Below, piece after piece: positions 24,198 through 32,788 of a DNA stretch of 64,000 bases (positions are counted from its first letter, which is position 1; every line of letters starts with the position of its first letter). The position numbers were made by a program, and so were the translations under genes. The stretch spans positions 1-64,000 of the forward strand of contig NZ_JAVYJB010000009.1 of assembly GCF_032490495.1 (NCBI RefSeq), given 5' to 3'. The notes beneath the pieces were generated by a model, which saw only the letters and a list, made by a program, of their open reading frames with translations, was not told the origin of the DNA and ran no database searches. The DNA is from Pilosibacter fragilis (GTDB lineage: Bacteria; Bacillota; Clostridia; Lachnospirales; Lachnospiraceae).

Positions 24198-25970
24198 ATG
24201 AATTTACGCGAATATCTGAAAACCACCAACCTCATCACCGACGGCGCCTTCGGAACCTATTTTGCCGCAAAATACCAGACCCAGGATATCCCGGAGCTGG
24301 CAAATATTACTGCGACGGAGAAAGTAAAGAAGATCCACGAGGAATACCTGAATGCCGGAGCGAAATTTATCAGGACAAATACGTTTGCGTCAAACAAAGA
24401 AACACTGCAGGAGGATTTTGCGGAAGTTGAGAAAAACATTCAGGCGGCGGTTGAGATCGCGAGAGACGCGGTAAACGGGAGAGATGCCTGGATTGCGGGA
24501 GATATCGGCCCGATTCCGGTGAATGGAGCGGAGGACGCGGCGGCAGCGGCGGACGAGTATTATCAGATTGCGAAGACCTTTGCGGAGCGCGGTGTCACAG
24601 TTCTGGATTTTGAGACATTCGCGGACCTCGACGGAATTCTTCCGGCGATCAAAAAGATCTGCGCGGAATATGAGATGTTTATCATGGTCTCCTTCTCTGT
24701 AAACCAGTTTGGCTACAGCGCGGCGGGACTCAGCGCGAAGCGCCTGTTAGCGGATGCGGCGGCTGTTCCGGAGATCGATGCGGTGGGCTTAAACTGCGGC
24801 GTAGGTCCGGCCCATATGCGCCAGATCCTGGAAAAGGCGGGTCGTCCTGTGGATAAGTTCCTGCTTGCGATCCCGAATGCGGGATATCCGACGCTGACGA
24901 GAAATAAGCTCCAGTTTGGAAATACACCGGCATACTTTGCGGAGAAGATGAAGGAACTTCAGGCGCTCGGCGCAGATATTCTCGGCGGCTGCTGTGGAAC
25001 GACCCCGGAATTTATCGGAGAACTGTCTTCGTGGGACGGAATCTTAAACAAGATTGTCCTGGATACAGAGATGGATAATGGGGAGCAGACGGGACATGTC
25101 CAGAGACATGGATTCCTTTACGATGAAAACGGAGAGAGGAAACAGAAAAAGCTCATCGCGGTAGAACTTGCCCCGCCCTTTGATGCGGATGATGAGAAGC
25201 TTTTGGAGTCGGCCCATCTTTTAAAGAATGCGGGCGTGGATGTCCTCACATTCCCGGATTCCCCGTCCGGGCGGACAAGAGTCGATTCCGTCCTCATGGC
25301 GAGCAAGGTCCGTCAGGCTACAGGCCTTAATGTGATGCCGCATATCTGCTGCCGTGACCGGAATGCGATCGCTATGCGGTCCCTGTTTTTGGGAGCGGCC
25401 ATCAATGACATCCATAACTTCTTAATTATTACAGGAGATCCGATCCCGTCCACAGCGAGACAGACCGTAAAGGCGGTGTTCAACTCCGACTCCACCGGTC
25501 TCATGAAGATCGCAAAGGAGATGAATGAGGATGTCTTCGCGAAGAACCCGCTCTGCTACGGCGGCGCCATCAACCAGGGAAGAAAGAACTTGGATGTGGA
25601 GATTGGACGTGTGAAGAAAAAGATGGAAGAGGGCGCGGAGTTCTTCCTGACCCAGCCGGTATTCACGAAGGAGGACGCGGCGAGACTGCGCCGGATCAAG
25701 GAGGAGACGGGCGCGACAATCCTCTGCGGGATCATGCCGCTGATCAGCAGAAAAAATGCCATGTTCATGAAAAATGAGATCGCAGGCGTCAACGTGACGG
25801 ACGAGATCGTTGCCAGATACCCGGAGAAAGCGAACCGCAAGGAAGGCGAGGCAGCGGGAATCCAGCTCGCGAAGGAAGTCATGAAGATGGTGGAAGATTT
25901 TGCGGACGGATATTACTTCTCATTCCCGTTCAATAGAGTCTATATGCTGCAGGACATCATGGGAAAATAA
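24198..25970 (+). CDS. Bifunctional homocysteine S-methyltransferase / methylenetetrahydrofolate reductase
   Basis: The 590-residue protein has an N-terminal homocysteine methyltransferase barrel (about 1-290) with zinc ligands in GLNCGVGP (near 197) and GGCCGTTPE (near 262). A C-terminal FAD-dependent MTHFR domain follows (about 305-590, DVLTFPDSPSGRTRVDSVLMA, MPHICCRDRN, FFLTQPVF). It would reduce methylene-THF and support methionine formation, like Bacillus YitJ. The start follows ACAGGAGGACGAAC. No SAM riboswitch or T-box is visible in the 100-nt leader. Confidence 0.92.
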   Translation: MNLREYLKTTNLITDGAFGTYFAAKYQTQDIPELANITATEKVKKIHEEYLNAGAKFIRTNTFASNKETLQEDFAEVEKNIQAAVEIARDAVNGRDAWIAGDIGPIPVNGAEDAAAAADEYYQIAKTFAERGVTVLDFETFADLDGILPAIKKICAEYEMFIMVSFSVNQFGYSAAGLSAKRLLADAAAVPEIDAVGLNCGVGPAHMRQILEKAGRPVDKFLLAIPNAGYPTLTRNKLQFGNTPAYFAEKMKELQALGADILGGCCGTTPEFIGELSSWDGILNKIVLDTEMDNGEQTGHVQRHGFLYDENGERKQKKLIAVELAPPFDADDEKLLESAHLLKNAGVDVLTFPDSPSGRTRVDSVLMASKVRQATGLNVMPHICCRDRNAIAMRSLFLGAAINDIHNFLIITGDPIPSTARQTVKAVFNSDSTGLMKIAKEMNEDVFAKNPLCYGGAINQGRKNLDVEIGRVKKKMEEGAEFFLTQPVFTKEDAARLRRIKEETGATILCGIMPLISRKNAMFMKNEIAGVNVTDEIVARYPEKANRKEGEAAGIQLAKEVMKMVEDFADGYYFSFPFNRVYMLQDIMGK

Positions 25971-25989
25971 AGAACTGCAAAGATACAGA

Positions 25990-26018
25990 TTGACAGCTTT
26001 TTTTCCTTATGTTATCAT
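25990..26018 (+). promoter_or_regulatory. Promoter of the rhodanese-TtcA gene
   Basis: TTGACA and TATCAT are spaced by exactly 17 bp, about 115 nt before the start codon. Confidence 0.7.
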
Positions 26019-26133
26019 GTCAACCGTTGTATAAAATCGGAAACTCCTTGAAAATACAGGGATTTTCTTCCTATAGAAACAGTGACGGCACCCCGGCACC
26101 CGGAGACGGCCGTAAACGGAGAATAGAAAAAGA

Positions 26134-27390
26134 ATGATTAAAACGATTACAGCCGCAGAGCTGATCAATGGAAGAACCTTTGACCGGACGATCATTGACA
26201 TCCGTCCGGCGGAGGAATACAAAAAGGGGTCCATGGACGCCGCCTTAAATATCCCGGAGGACAAGCTGGTGGAATATCTGGAGAATCCGGAAGAGGCGGA
26301 TCTGGAATCCGGCACCATCGGCGATGGAAAAGCCTGGGAAGAGGGCGTGAATGTGGGAAAGCTTCTCGCGGCGATCCCGAAGGACAAGCCGGTATGGGTA
26401 CTCTGTCACACCGGAAATAAGAGTCTTTACGTTGCAGAGCTTATGAGCGATGCGGGCTTTGATGCCGGAAGCGTGGAGGGCGGATACCGTTCCTTCCTGC
26501 GCCTGTCCTTATCCATGATGGTCATGAACGAGGAAGAGGTCACGGAGCGGACGAAAGCCATCGAGCGCAGCATCATCACGAAATACCGCAAGTCCATCTG
26601 GAGACGGTTCACAAAGGGAGTCCATGACTACGAGTTAATTAAGGAAGGCGATAAGATCGCGGTCTGCATTTCCGGCGGAAAAGACTCGATGCTGATGGCG
26701 AAGCTTTTACAGGAGCTGCAGCTTCACGGCAAGGTAAAATTCGACCTCGTATTCCTTGTGATGAATCCGGGCTACAACGAGGACAACTGGAATATCATCT
26801 TAAACAACGCGAAGCTTCTCGGCATCCCGATCAATGTGTTTGAAAGCGATATCTTCAATATTGTCGCTGACGTGGATAAGAGTCCGTGCTATCTCTGTGC
26901 GAGAATGCGCCGCGGTTACCTTTACTCCCACGCGAAGGAGCTTGGCTGCAATAAGATCGCATTGGGGCATCATTTCGATGACGTGATCGAGACGACGCTC
27001 ATGGGCATGCTGTACAGCGGAAAAGTCGAGACGATGATGCCGAAGCTCCACAGCAAGAACTTCGAGGGCATGGAGCTGATCCGCCCGATGTACATGGTCC
27101 GCGAGGCGGACATCAAGGCCTGGAGGGATTACAACAACCTTCACTTTATTCAGTGCGCCTGCCGCTTCACCGAGCGCTGCGCGACATGCGGCGGCGAAAA
27201 GGGATCGAAGCGCGACGAGATGAAGGAGCTGATCGCGGAGCTCAGGAAGCGCTGCGATACCATCGACATGAACATCTTCAACAGTGTCCACAATATTAAT
27301 TTAAAAACGGTCATCGGCTATCACAAGGGAGACTGGACGTATAATTTCCTGGATGACTACGATGAGGAAGAGAAGAAAATGCCGCGGTAG
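26134..27390 (+). CDS. Rhodanese domain fused to a TtcA-like PP-loop tRNA thiolase
   Basis: Residues 1-125 form a rhodanese domain (IIDIRPAEEYKKGSMDAALNIP) with a candidate persulfide Cys in VLCHTGNKS near 91. Residues 150-418 form a TtcA/TtuA-type adenylation domain: PP-loop SGGKDS near 179, CYLCARMRR near 251, GHHFDDVIETTLMGM near 290 and CACRFTERCATCGG near 342. Such enzymes insert sulfur into tRNA, in TtcA at C32 with an Fe-S cluster. The fusion suggests sulfur is handed over within one chain. tRNA-Leu lies just downstream. The exact modified base is not decided. Confidence 0.85.
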   Translation: MIKTITAAELINGRTFDRTIIDIRPAEEYKKGSMDAALNIPEDKLVEYLENPEEADLESGTIGDGKAWEEGVNVGKLLAAIPKDKPVWVLCHTGNKSLYVAELMSDAGFDAGSVEGGYRSFLRLSLSMMVMNEEEVTERTKAIERSIITKYRKSIWRRFTKGVHDYELIKEGDKIAVCISGGKDSMLMAKLLQELQLHGKVKFDLVFLVMNPGYNEDNWNIILNNAKLLGIPINVFESDIFNIVADVDKSPCYLCARMRRGYLYSHAKELGCNKIALGHHFDDVIETTLMGMLYSGKVETMMPKLHSKNFEGMELIRPMYMVREADIKAWRDYNNLHFIQCACRFTERCATCGGEKGSKRDEMKELIAELRKRCDTIDMNIFNSVHNINLKTVIGYHKGDWTYNFLDDYDEEEKKMPR

Positions 27391-27436
27391 ATAAGAATAT
27401 TTTAGGGCGTCAGTCGGTGGAAAGTTACTTTTCATG

Positions 27437-27490
27437 GGTAGGAATTTTCTGAACTGAAAATTCCGTATGATACCGTTGTAACTGTGGGAA
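27437..27490 (+). repeat. Short hairpin repeat, copy 1
   Basis: GGGTAGGAATTTTCTGAACT continues with GAAAATTCCG. The arms GGAATTTTC and GAAAATTCC pair perfectly around TGAACT. A second copy lies at 63149-63200 on the same strand. Confidence 0.65.
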
Positions 27491-27520
27491 ACTTGCGCGG
27501 AAAATTAAACAAAAGCGTAA

Positions 27521-27549
27521 TTGACAATTCTTTTCAAACACGCTATAAT
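27521..27549 (+). promoter_or_regulatory. Consensus promoter of tRNA-Leu
   Basis: Perfect TTGACA and TATAAT are separated by 17 bp. The tRNA starts 21 nt downstream. The transcript may read on into the mntP leader. Confidence 0.88.
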
Positions 27550-27569
27550 GAGATTCTATCGGAGATCAT

Positions 27570-27649
27570 GCGGATGTGGCGGAACTGGCAGACGCACCAG
27601 CCTTAGGAGCTGGCGGGCAACCGTGGGGGTTCAAATCCCTTCATCCGCA
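27570..27649 (+). tRNA. tRNA-Leu (TAG)
   Basis: Acceptor GCGGATG pairs with CATCCGC. The anticodon loop CTTAGGA gives UAG. A short class II variable arm (GCGGGCAACCGT) is present, and the T arm reads GGGGGTTCAAATCCCTT. Confidence 0.94.
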
Positions 27650-27683
27650 TTCTTCTTTAGAATTACGAATCGAATAACTACCA

Positions 27684-27773
27684 GAATAGGGGAGTAGTCG
27701 GCGCCACTGGCGCAGTAAGGCCAACATACTGGAAATGATCCTGGTTTTACTTTAAATGATGAGACTTATCTGT
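27684..27773 (+). ncRNA. yybP-ykoY manganese riboswitch
   Basis: The leader contains AATAGGGGAGTAGTC, the near-invariant 5' strand of yybP-ykoY aptamers. A helix GGCGCC/GGCGC, a conserved AAGGCCAACATACTGG block and a 3' strand GAGACTTATC follow. That 3' strand is also the 5' arm of the terminator at 27761, so Mn2+-bound aptamer would block termination. It precedes mntP, the usual regulon member, as an ON switch. Exact pairing was judged by eye. Confidence 0.75.
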
Positions 27774-27804
27774 CGGGAAAAGACAGAGGGGGTCTCTTTT
27801 TTTA
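27761..27804 (+). terminator. Riboswitch-controlled terminator before mntP
   Basis: GAGAC plus CTGTC pair with GACAG plus GTCTC, followed by TTTTTTT. It shares bases 27761-27770 with the aptamer closing helix. Confidence 0.75.
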
Positions 27805-27868
27805 TGCATTTGCGGGCTTCTTACTGGTGGGAAGATCAACAAGAAATAAAATTTGGAGGAAATGATCT

Positions 27869-28432
27869 ATGGGGCTTCTGGAATTGTTTATCCTGGCTGT
27901 GGGGCTGTCGATGGACGCCTTCGCGGTGTCTGTCTGTAAGGGCTTGTCGGTGACGAAAATGGAACCGAAGCATGCGTTGCTCTGCGGCGCTTATTTTGGC
28001 GGATTTCAGGCGCTGATGCCGGCACTTGGCTATCTTCTGGGAAGCCAGTTTGAATCCATGATCACCCAGATCGACCACTGGATCGCCTTTGTGCTTCTCG
28101 GGATCATTGGATCAAGCATGATCAAAGAATCCAGGGAGGACGAAGAGGAAGAGGTCAGCGCGAGCTTTGATGTGAAGACCATGCTGGCGCTGGCGGTTGC
28201 GACGAGTATTGATGCCCTCGCCGTGGGAGTCACCTTCGCATTTCTCCATGTAAATATCGTCTGGGCGGTGACCTTTATCGGCTGTACGACCTTTGTCCTG
28301 TCAGCAATCGGGGTAAAGGTCGGTAATGTATTTGGGATGAAATATAAGTCGAGGGCGGAGCTGGCCGGCGGAGTGATCCTGATACTCATGGGGATCAAGA
28401 TCCTGCTGGAGCATCTGGGATTCCTCGGATAA
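27869..28432 (+). CDS. mntP: Manganese efflux pump MntP
   Basis: The 187-residue protein has six transmembrane helices in two repeats with the acidic motifs LSMDAFAVSVCKG (near 14) and TSIDALAVGVTF (near 110) that form the Mn site in the MntP/YebN family. The middle loop is acidic (REDEEEEVS). It exports Mn2+ to prevent toxicity. The start follows ATTTGGAGGAAATGATCT. The upstream yybP-ykoY riboswitch supports both the gene call and its regulation. Confidence 0.95.
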   Translation: MGLLELFILAVGLSMDAFAVSVCKGLSVTKMEPKHALLCGAYFGGFQALMPALGYLLGSQFESMITQIDHWIAFVLLGIIGSSMIKESREDEEEEVSASFDVKTMLALAVATSIDALAVGVTFAFLHVNIVWAVTFIGCTTFVLSAIGVKVGNVFGMKYKSRAELAGGVILILMGIKILLEHLGFLG

Positions 28433-28461
28433 TATGAGATACAAATAGACCTCCGGGATTC

Positions 28462-28490
28462 TTGACAATGGTTTGACAGACCGATATAAT
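28462..28490 (+). promoter_or_regulatory. Consensus promoter of the VanW gene
   Basis: Perfect TTGACA and TATAAT are spaced by 17 bp. The leader of about 140 nt contains a CAGGGT/ACCCTG hairpin at 28544-28574 that lacks a T run. Confidence 0.85.
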
Positions 28491-28630
28491 GAGTGAGTAT
28501 CCGAGAAGCGTACAGCAGTGTACGATGAGCATTGTATACATCAGGGTTCGGCATCATTTGATGCGGACCCTGTAACTATGTTGACATAAGCATGGAAAAC
28601 GATTCTAATTTTCCGGAAAGTTGAAGAAAT

Positions 28631-30421
28631 ATGGAAAAGAGAAACACAAACAGACAGAGAGAATATCGGGACGATTACCGCCAGCATTCCCCGGCGTGGA
28701 TCCGGGCACAGCGCAGGAAGAGAAAGCTCATTATGAGACGGCGGATCATGATCGGCGGAGCGGTGATCTGCGTCGTGCTGATCGCGGGCGTGATCCGGAT
28801 CTTTTCCGGCGGAAAGAGCCATGGAAAAGAGACGGAGGCCAGTGCCATCGAGGAATCCACATTCCAGGCATCCGATATCAGCGTAAACGGAATTTCCTTA
28901 AAGGGAATGACGAGAAGTGAGGCGAAGGCCGCTATTGAAAAAGAATATCCGTGGAAGGTGACGATCACCTACAACGGGGAGAGTATCGACGCGGAGAACC
29001 TGATCGACACTGATCTTGACGCGTTTTTAGATGGAATCTGCACGGGAAAGGCAGAGGGAGAGTACACCTTCGCGGTTGAAGACTCCGAGGATCTGCAGTC
29101 CGCTGCGGCAGAGGCAGCGGCGGACGCGGCGGCGAAGTGGGATGTGAAGGCAAAGAACGGCTCGATCTCCGAGTATGACGCTGCGACGGATAAGTTCCTG
29201 TTTGCGGACGGAGCTCCGGGCAAGGCTGTGAACCAGGAGAAGCTTATAAAGGACCTCGTGGAGGCTGCGACAAGCGGAAACTATGACGCCGTGATCCAGG
29301 CTGAGGTCAATGAGAGCCAGCCGGAGCTTTCCGCAGCGAACGCGAAGGAGCAGTATAAGACTCTTTCTACGTTTACGACGGAGACTACCGCCAACGAGAA
29401 GAGAAATACGAACGTAAAGCTTGCGGCCAGGGCTATCAACGGAACCATCGTGCAGCCGGGTGAGGAATTTTCCTTTAATAAGGTCGTGGGACAGCGCACG
29501 GCGGAAAAGGGATATCAGGAAGCGGCTGCCTACAGTGGAGGCGAGGTCGTACAGGAACCGGGCGGCGGTGTCTGCCAGGTATCTTCCACGATGTACCGTG
29601 TGGCATTCCAGTCCGGTATGCAGATCACGTTCCGAAGATCTCATACCTTTGAGCCGAACTACGTAACTCCGGGACAGGATGCGGCGATCAGCTGGGATAT
29701 TCCGGATTTCAGGTTTATCAATACATCAAAGGCGGCGATCGGTATTCGCGCGAACTACAGCAACCGGAAGATGACAGTCTCCTTTTACGGAGTACCGGTT
29801 CTGGAAGATGGAATCACCTGGAGTCTGGAGTCTGAGAAGACGGATGAGCTTCCGCCGCCGGAGCCGACTTATGTGGAGGATCCGACACTGGATCCGGGTA
29901 CTGAGGTGACACAGAAGGCGGCGACGAACGGCAGCCGCTGGGTTACCTATAAGATCGTTTCAAAGAACGGAACTATTGTCGAAAAGACAGAAGATCACGC
30001 GAAGACCTACAAGGGACACGCAGCTGTGATCCGCAGAAATACGGGAACCGTGAAGGTTTCACCGGATGAGACGACAGCCGTTGAGTCCACGTCGGCGGCA
30101 GCAGTAGACGGAATGCCGGACGGATATGTTCCGGGCGAGAGCGTCGCGCCGGAGAGCTCTGCCGCCGCGACAACCGCAGCCGGTTCTTCCGGCACATCGG
30201 CGGCAACGGCGTCCACCGGTGGATCTGAGACGAAGGGCACACACAGTGAGACAACGGCTGCATCGACGACAGCGGCAGCGACTGAGGCAGCGACGACGGC
30301 TGCACCGGCGACAGAAGCAACGACGGCAGCCGCGCCAAAGGGCCCGGGTGATGAAACATCCGCAGCTGCACCGACGGAAGCCATTGGAAATATTGCGGGA
30401 TTTCCGGGAAATGGGAACTAG
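28631..30421 (+). CDS. VanW-domain cell-surface protein with Ser/Thr/Ala-rich tail
   Basis: The 596-residue protein has a basic N-terminus and one transmembrane anchor (about 38-58, IMIGGAVICVVLIAGVIRIF). A PF12229-type peptidoglycan-associated domain (about 70-230) is followed by a VanW domain at about 255-400 (GTIVQPGEEFSFNKVVG, GGGVCQVSSTMYRVAF, FRRSHTFEPNYVTPG, DFRFINTS). The final 130 residues are low-complexity Ala/Thr/Ser, probably a wall-spanning or glycosylated stalk. VanW function is unknown; neighbours give no vancomycin-resistance context. The ribosome binding site is weak. Confidence 0.88.
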   Translation: MEKRNTNRQREYRDDYRQHSPAWIRAQRRKRKLIMRRRIMIGGAVICVVLIAGVIRIFSGGKSHGKETEASAIEESTFQASDISVNGISLKGMTRSEAKAAIEKEYPWKVTITYNGESIDAENLIDTDLDAFLDGICTGKAEGEYTFAVEDSEDLQSAAAEAAADAAAKWDVKAKNGSISEYDAATDKFLFADGAPGKAVNQEKLIKDLVEAATSGNYDAVIQAEVNESQPELSAANAKEQYKTLSTFTTETTANEKRNTNVKLAARAINGTIVQPGEEFSFNKVVGQRTAEKGYQEAAAYSGGEVVQEPGGGVCQVSSTMYRVAFQSGMQITFRRSHTFEPNYVTPGQDAAISWDIPDFRFINTSKAAIGIRANYSNRKMTVSFYGVPVLEDGITWSLESEKTDELPPPEPTYVEDPTLDPGTEVTQKAATNGSRWVTYKIVSKNGTIVEKTEDHAKTYKGHAAVIRRNTGTVKVSPDETTAVESTSAAAVDGMPDGYVPGESVAPESSAAATTAAGSSGTSAATASTGGSETKGTHSETTAASTTAAATEAATTAAPATEATTAAAPKGPGDETSAAAPTEAIGNIAGFPGNGN

Positions 30422-30498
30422 GGAAATCTTTGCACGCATTGGCAATGGCACTGGCAGATACAGGAAAACACCAGATAGAAACAAGGGGTGAATGCGGC

Positions 30499-31455
30499 AT
30501 GTTCAGCAGGCGCGAATATGAATATGTGATGGAGATCGCCAAAGAGGGCAGCTTTTCGAAGGCAGCCCAAAAGCTTTATGTGTCCCAGCCAGCACTCAGC
30601 GGCGCGATCAAAAAGCTGGAAAAGGACCTTTACGGGATCCCGCTTTTTGACCGTGCCGTCACGCCGGTGGCATTGACACCGGCAGGGCAGTATTACCTTG
30701 AGCAGGCGAGAAAGATTTATGAGCTGAGGAATGAAATCGAACATCACTTTGCGGATCTTGCCGGAATCCGGACGGGAATCATCAATATTGGAACTTCCGG
30801 ATATTTCTGCGCCTATCTTCTCCCGGATATCATCCGTGGCTACTACCGGCTCAATCCGAAATGCAGGATCAATGTGACGGAGACGGATGCCTCCGGCATG
30901 GACGCAGGTCTCCGTTCCGGACAGTTCAATATCACGATCGATGTCGAGGTGCTGGATCCGGAAATGTTTGAGAGTGTGACACTGGGATATGAGTATATGG
31001 TAATGGCTGTTCCGGCATCCTTTGAGGTCAATGACAGAATGAAACAATATCAGATCTCGAGAGAGGCGATCTTAAACAGAAGTTTTCTGGATGATTCGGT
31101 ACCGGCTGTTGATCTTTCCCTCGTCGCGAAGGAACCGTTTTTGATGCTCAAAAAACATCACGATGCCTATCGCAGGAGTATGGATATCTGTGCGCATTCG
31201 GGATTTGAGCCAAACGTCGTGATGTCCTTCGATCAGCTTCAGACAGCCTATAACGTGGCGAGAAGTGGACAGACCGGTATTATTTTCTTCCGGGATGGGC
31301 TTTTAAAATACACGGAGAATACCGAAAAGCTGTGTTATTATAAGCTCGGGGATCCTCTGGCGAAGAGGGCAATTCTGCTGACAATGAAGCGCTATCCCGG
31401 CGTTGGACCGACGGTGGATGACTTTATTAAATATCTAATGCTTGCGAAGAAATAA
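30499..31455 (+). CDS. LysR-family transcriptional regulator
   Basis: The start at MFSRREYEYVMEIAKEGSFSKAAQKLYVSQPALSGAIKKLEKDL is chosen because AAACAAGGGGTGAATGCGGC lies before it; an upstream frame is unlikely. The N-terminal 60 residues are the LysR winged HTH and residues 90-300 a periplasmic-binding-like effector domain. It is co-directional with, and separated by a terminator from, the FAH-SDR-aminotransferase genes that follow. It is the obvious candidate regulator, probably sensing a pathway intermediate. That relation is inferred from position. Confidence 0.9.
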   Translation: MFSRREYEYVMEIAKEGSFSKAAQKLYVSQPALSGAIKKLEKDLYGIPLFDRAVTPVALTPAGQYYLEQARKIYELRNEIEHHFADLAGIRTGIINIGTSGYFCAYLLPDIIRGYYRLNPKCRINVTETDASGMDAGLRSGQFNITIDVEVLDPEMFESVTLGYEYMVMAVPASFEVNDRMKQYQISREAILNRSFLDDSVPAVDLSLVAKEPFLMLKKHHDAYRRSMDICAHSGFEPNVVMSFDQLQTAYNVARSGQTGIIFFRDGLLKYTENTEKLCYYKLGDPLAKRAILLTMKRYPGVGPTVDDFIKYLMLAKK

Positions 31456-31499
31456 CGTGGATGGATACCGACTGCGTATCTGTCAAAATATATAGTATC

Positions 31500-31553
31500 A
31501 GGCGAAAAGCGTCTGGAACAGAATTCTGTTCCGGGCGCTTTTCGTTTATCCCC
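31500..31553 (+). terminator. Terminator of the LysR gene
   Basis: GGCGAAAAGCG pairs with CGCTTTTCG and, inside it, GGAACAGAATTCTGTTCC is a perfect palindrome. The 3' side runs into CGTTTATC. The rest of the gap to 31740 is AT-rich and unassigned. Confidence 0.75.
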
Positions 31554-31739
31554 TATAAGCATTTGCTTATACATCCATATCTGAAAGCGAGTTGGAAATC
31601 TTTTCTCATAGATGTTACAGTAATGTCAGAAACAAGCAAGGTACATAAAGAGTTACCGCACAGAGGTCGGATGCGTCAGAACAGAAGCTCCGCATGAAGC
31701 GGGAACCACAAAGAAGTCACAGTATAAGGAGGATTCAGC

Positions 31740-32663
31740 ATGAGATTAGCAACTATCAAGGTAAACGGAACAGAAAAAGCCGGTATCGTATTAAATCGCG
31801 GTATTCTTCCGATCAAGGCGCTGAACGCCGCAAAGGGAACTGCATGGGCGGAAGACATGATGAGCCTGATCCAGAAACAGCAGATCCCGGGCTTAACAAA
31901 ATGGTATAACGAGGGCGGAAAGGAAGAGCTTGAGAACATTGCAGGTCTTGTCCCGAACGCAGATGTTGTATATGGTCCGCTTTACCGCAACCCGAAACGT
32001 ATCTTTGGAATCGGTCTTAACTATGTGGATCATGCGGGAGACATCGGATCCGCAGCGCCGAAGGGATTCCCGGGAAGCTTCTTCAAGATGGCAGATACCC
32101 TGATCGGACCTGGGGACGAGATCCTGCTTCCGAAGTTAAAAGAAGCGCAGAAGACGACCGCTGAGGCAGAGCTTGGAATCATCATGGGAAAGGATTGCAG
32201 AGACGTTTCCGAGGAGAACTGGCAGGATGCCATCGTCGGATACACAACGATCCTCGACATGACAGAGGAGTCCATCTTAAAGGGAAATGATTATGTGACA
32301 GGAAATCCGAGATACCTCTGCATCGTCAAGAACTTCCCGACCTTCTTCTCCTTTGGACCGCAGCTCGTAACACCGGATGAGGTTCCGGATGTGCTGAAAT
32401 TAAATGTACAGAGTATCCACAATGGCGAGGTTCACGCGGAAAACGTAGTTGCGAATATGACACACCGCCCGGCACGCCTCGTGTCCCTGCACAGCAGTAT
32501 TCAGGGCTGGTACGCAGGAGACATCCTTTCCACCGGAACACCGAGAGCATTCCACATTCAGGACGGCGACATAGCGGAATGCCGCATCCAGGGACCGGAC
32601 GGATTTGAGATGGCACCGCTTGTGAACCCGGTCGTTGACTTGAAAAAGCATCCGGAGAAATAG
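31740..32663 (+). CDS. Fumarylacetoacetate hydrolase (FAH) family protein
   Basis: The 307-residue protein has the FAH fold: an N-terminal domain (about 1-75) and a catalytic domain starting at RIFGIGLNYVDHAGD. Metal ligands are expected at EAELGIIMGKDC (Glu-x-Glu, near 140) and the Asp of LDMTEE (near 170). C-terminal GDILSTGTPRAF is a family signature. Members cleave or hydrate/decarboxylate 2-keto acid intermediates. It starts the run FAH-SDR-aminotransferase, suggesting catabolism of an unusual amino or hydroxy acid. The start follows TATAAGGAGGATTCAGC. Confidence 0.9.
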   Translation: MRLATIKVNGTEKAGIVLNRGILPIKALNAAKGTAWAEDMMSLIQKQQIPGLTKWYNEGGKEELENIAGLVPNADVVYGPLYRNPKRIFGIGLNYVDHAGDIGSAAPKGFPGSFFKMADTLIGPGDEILLPKLKEAQKTTAEAELGIIMGKDCRDVSEENWQDAIVGYTTILDMTEESILKGNDYVTGNPRYLCIVKNFPTFFSFGPQLVTPDEVPDVLKLNVQSIHNGEVHAENVVANMTHRPARLVSLHSSIQGWYAGDILSTGTPRAFHIQDGDIAECRIQGPDGFEMAPLVNPVVDLKKHPEK

Positions 32664-32788
32664 AACTTATTCAATTACTGTATTTTAATCAAACAATTCA
32701 AATAATTAAAACAATAATTTGATCCCGGATAGCTGTGAAGAGATAAACAGTTACCAGTTTCAAAACATTTAAATTGGAGGTATCTATC

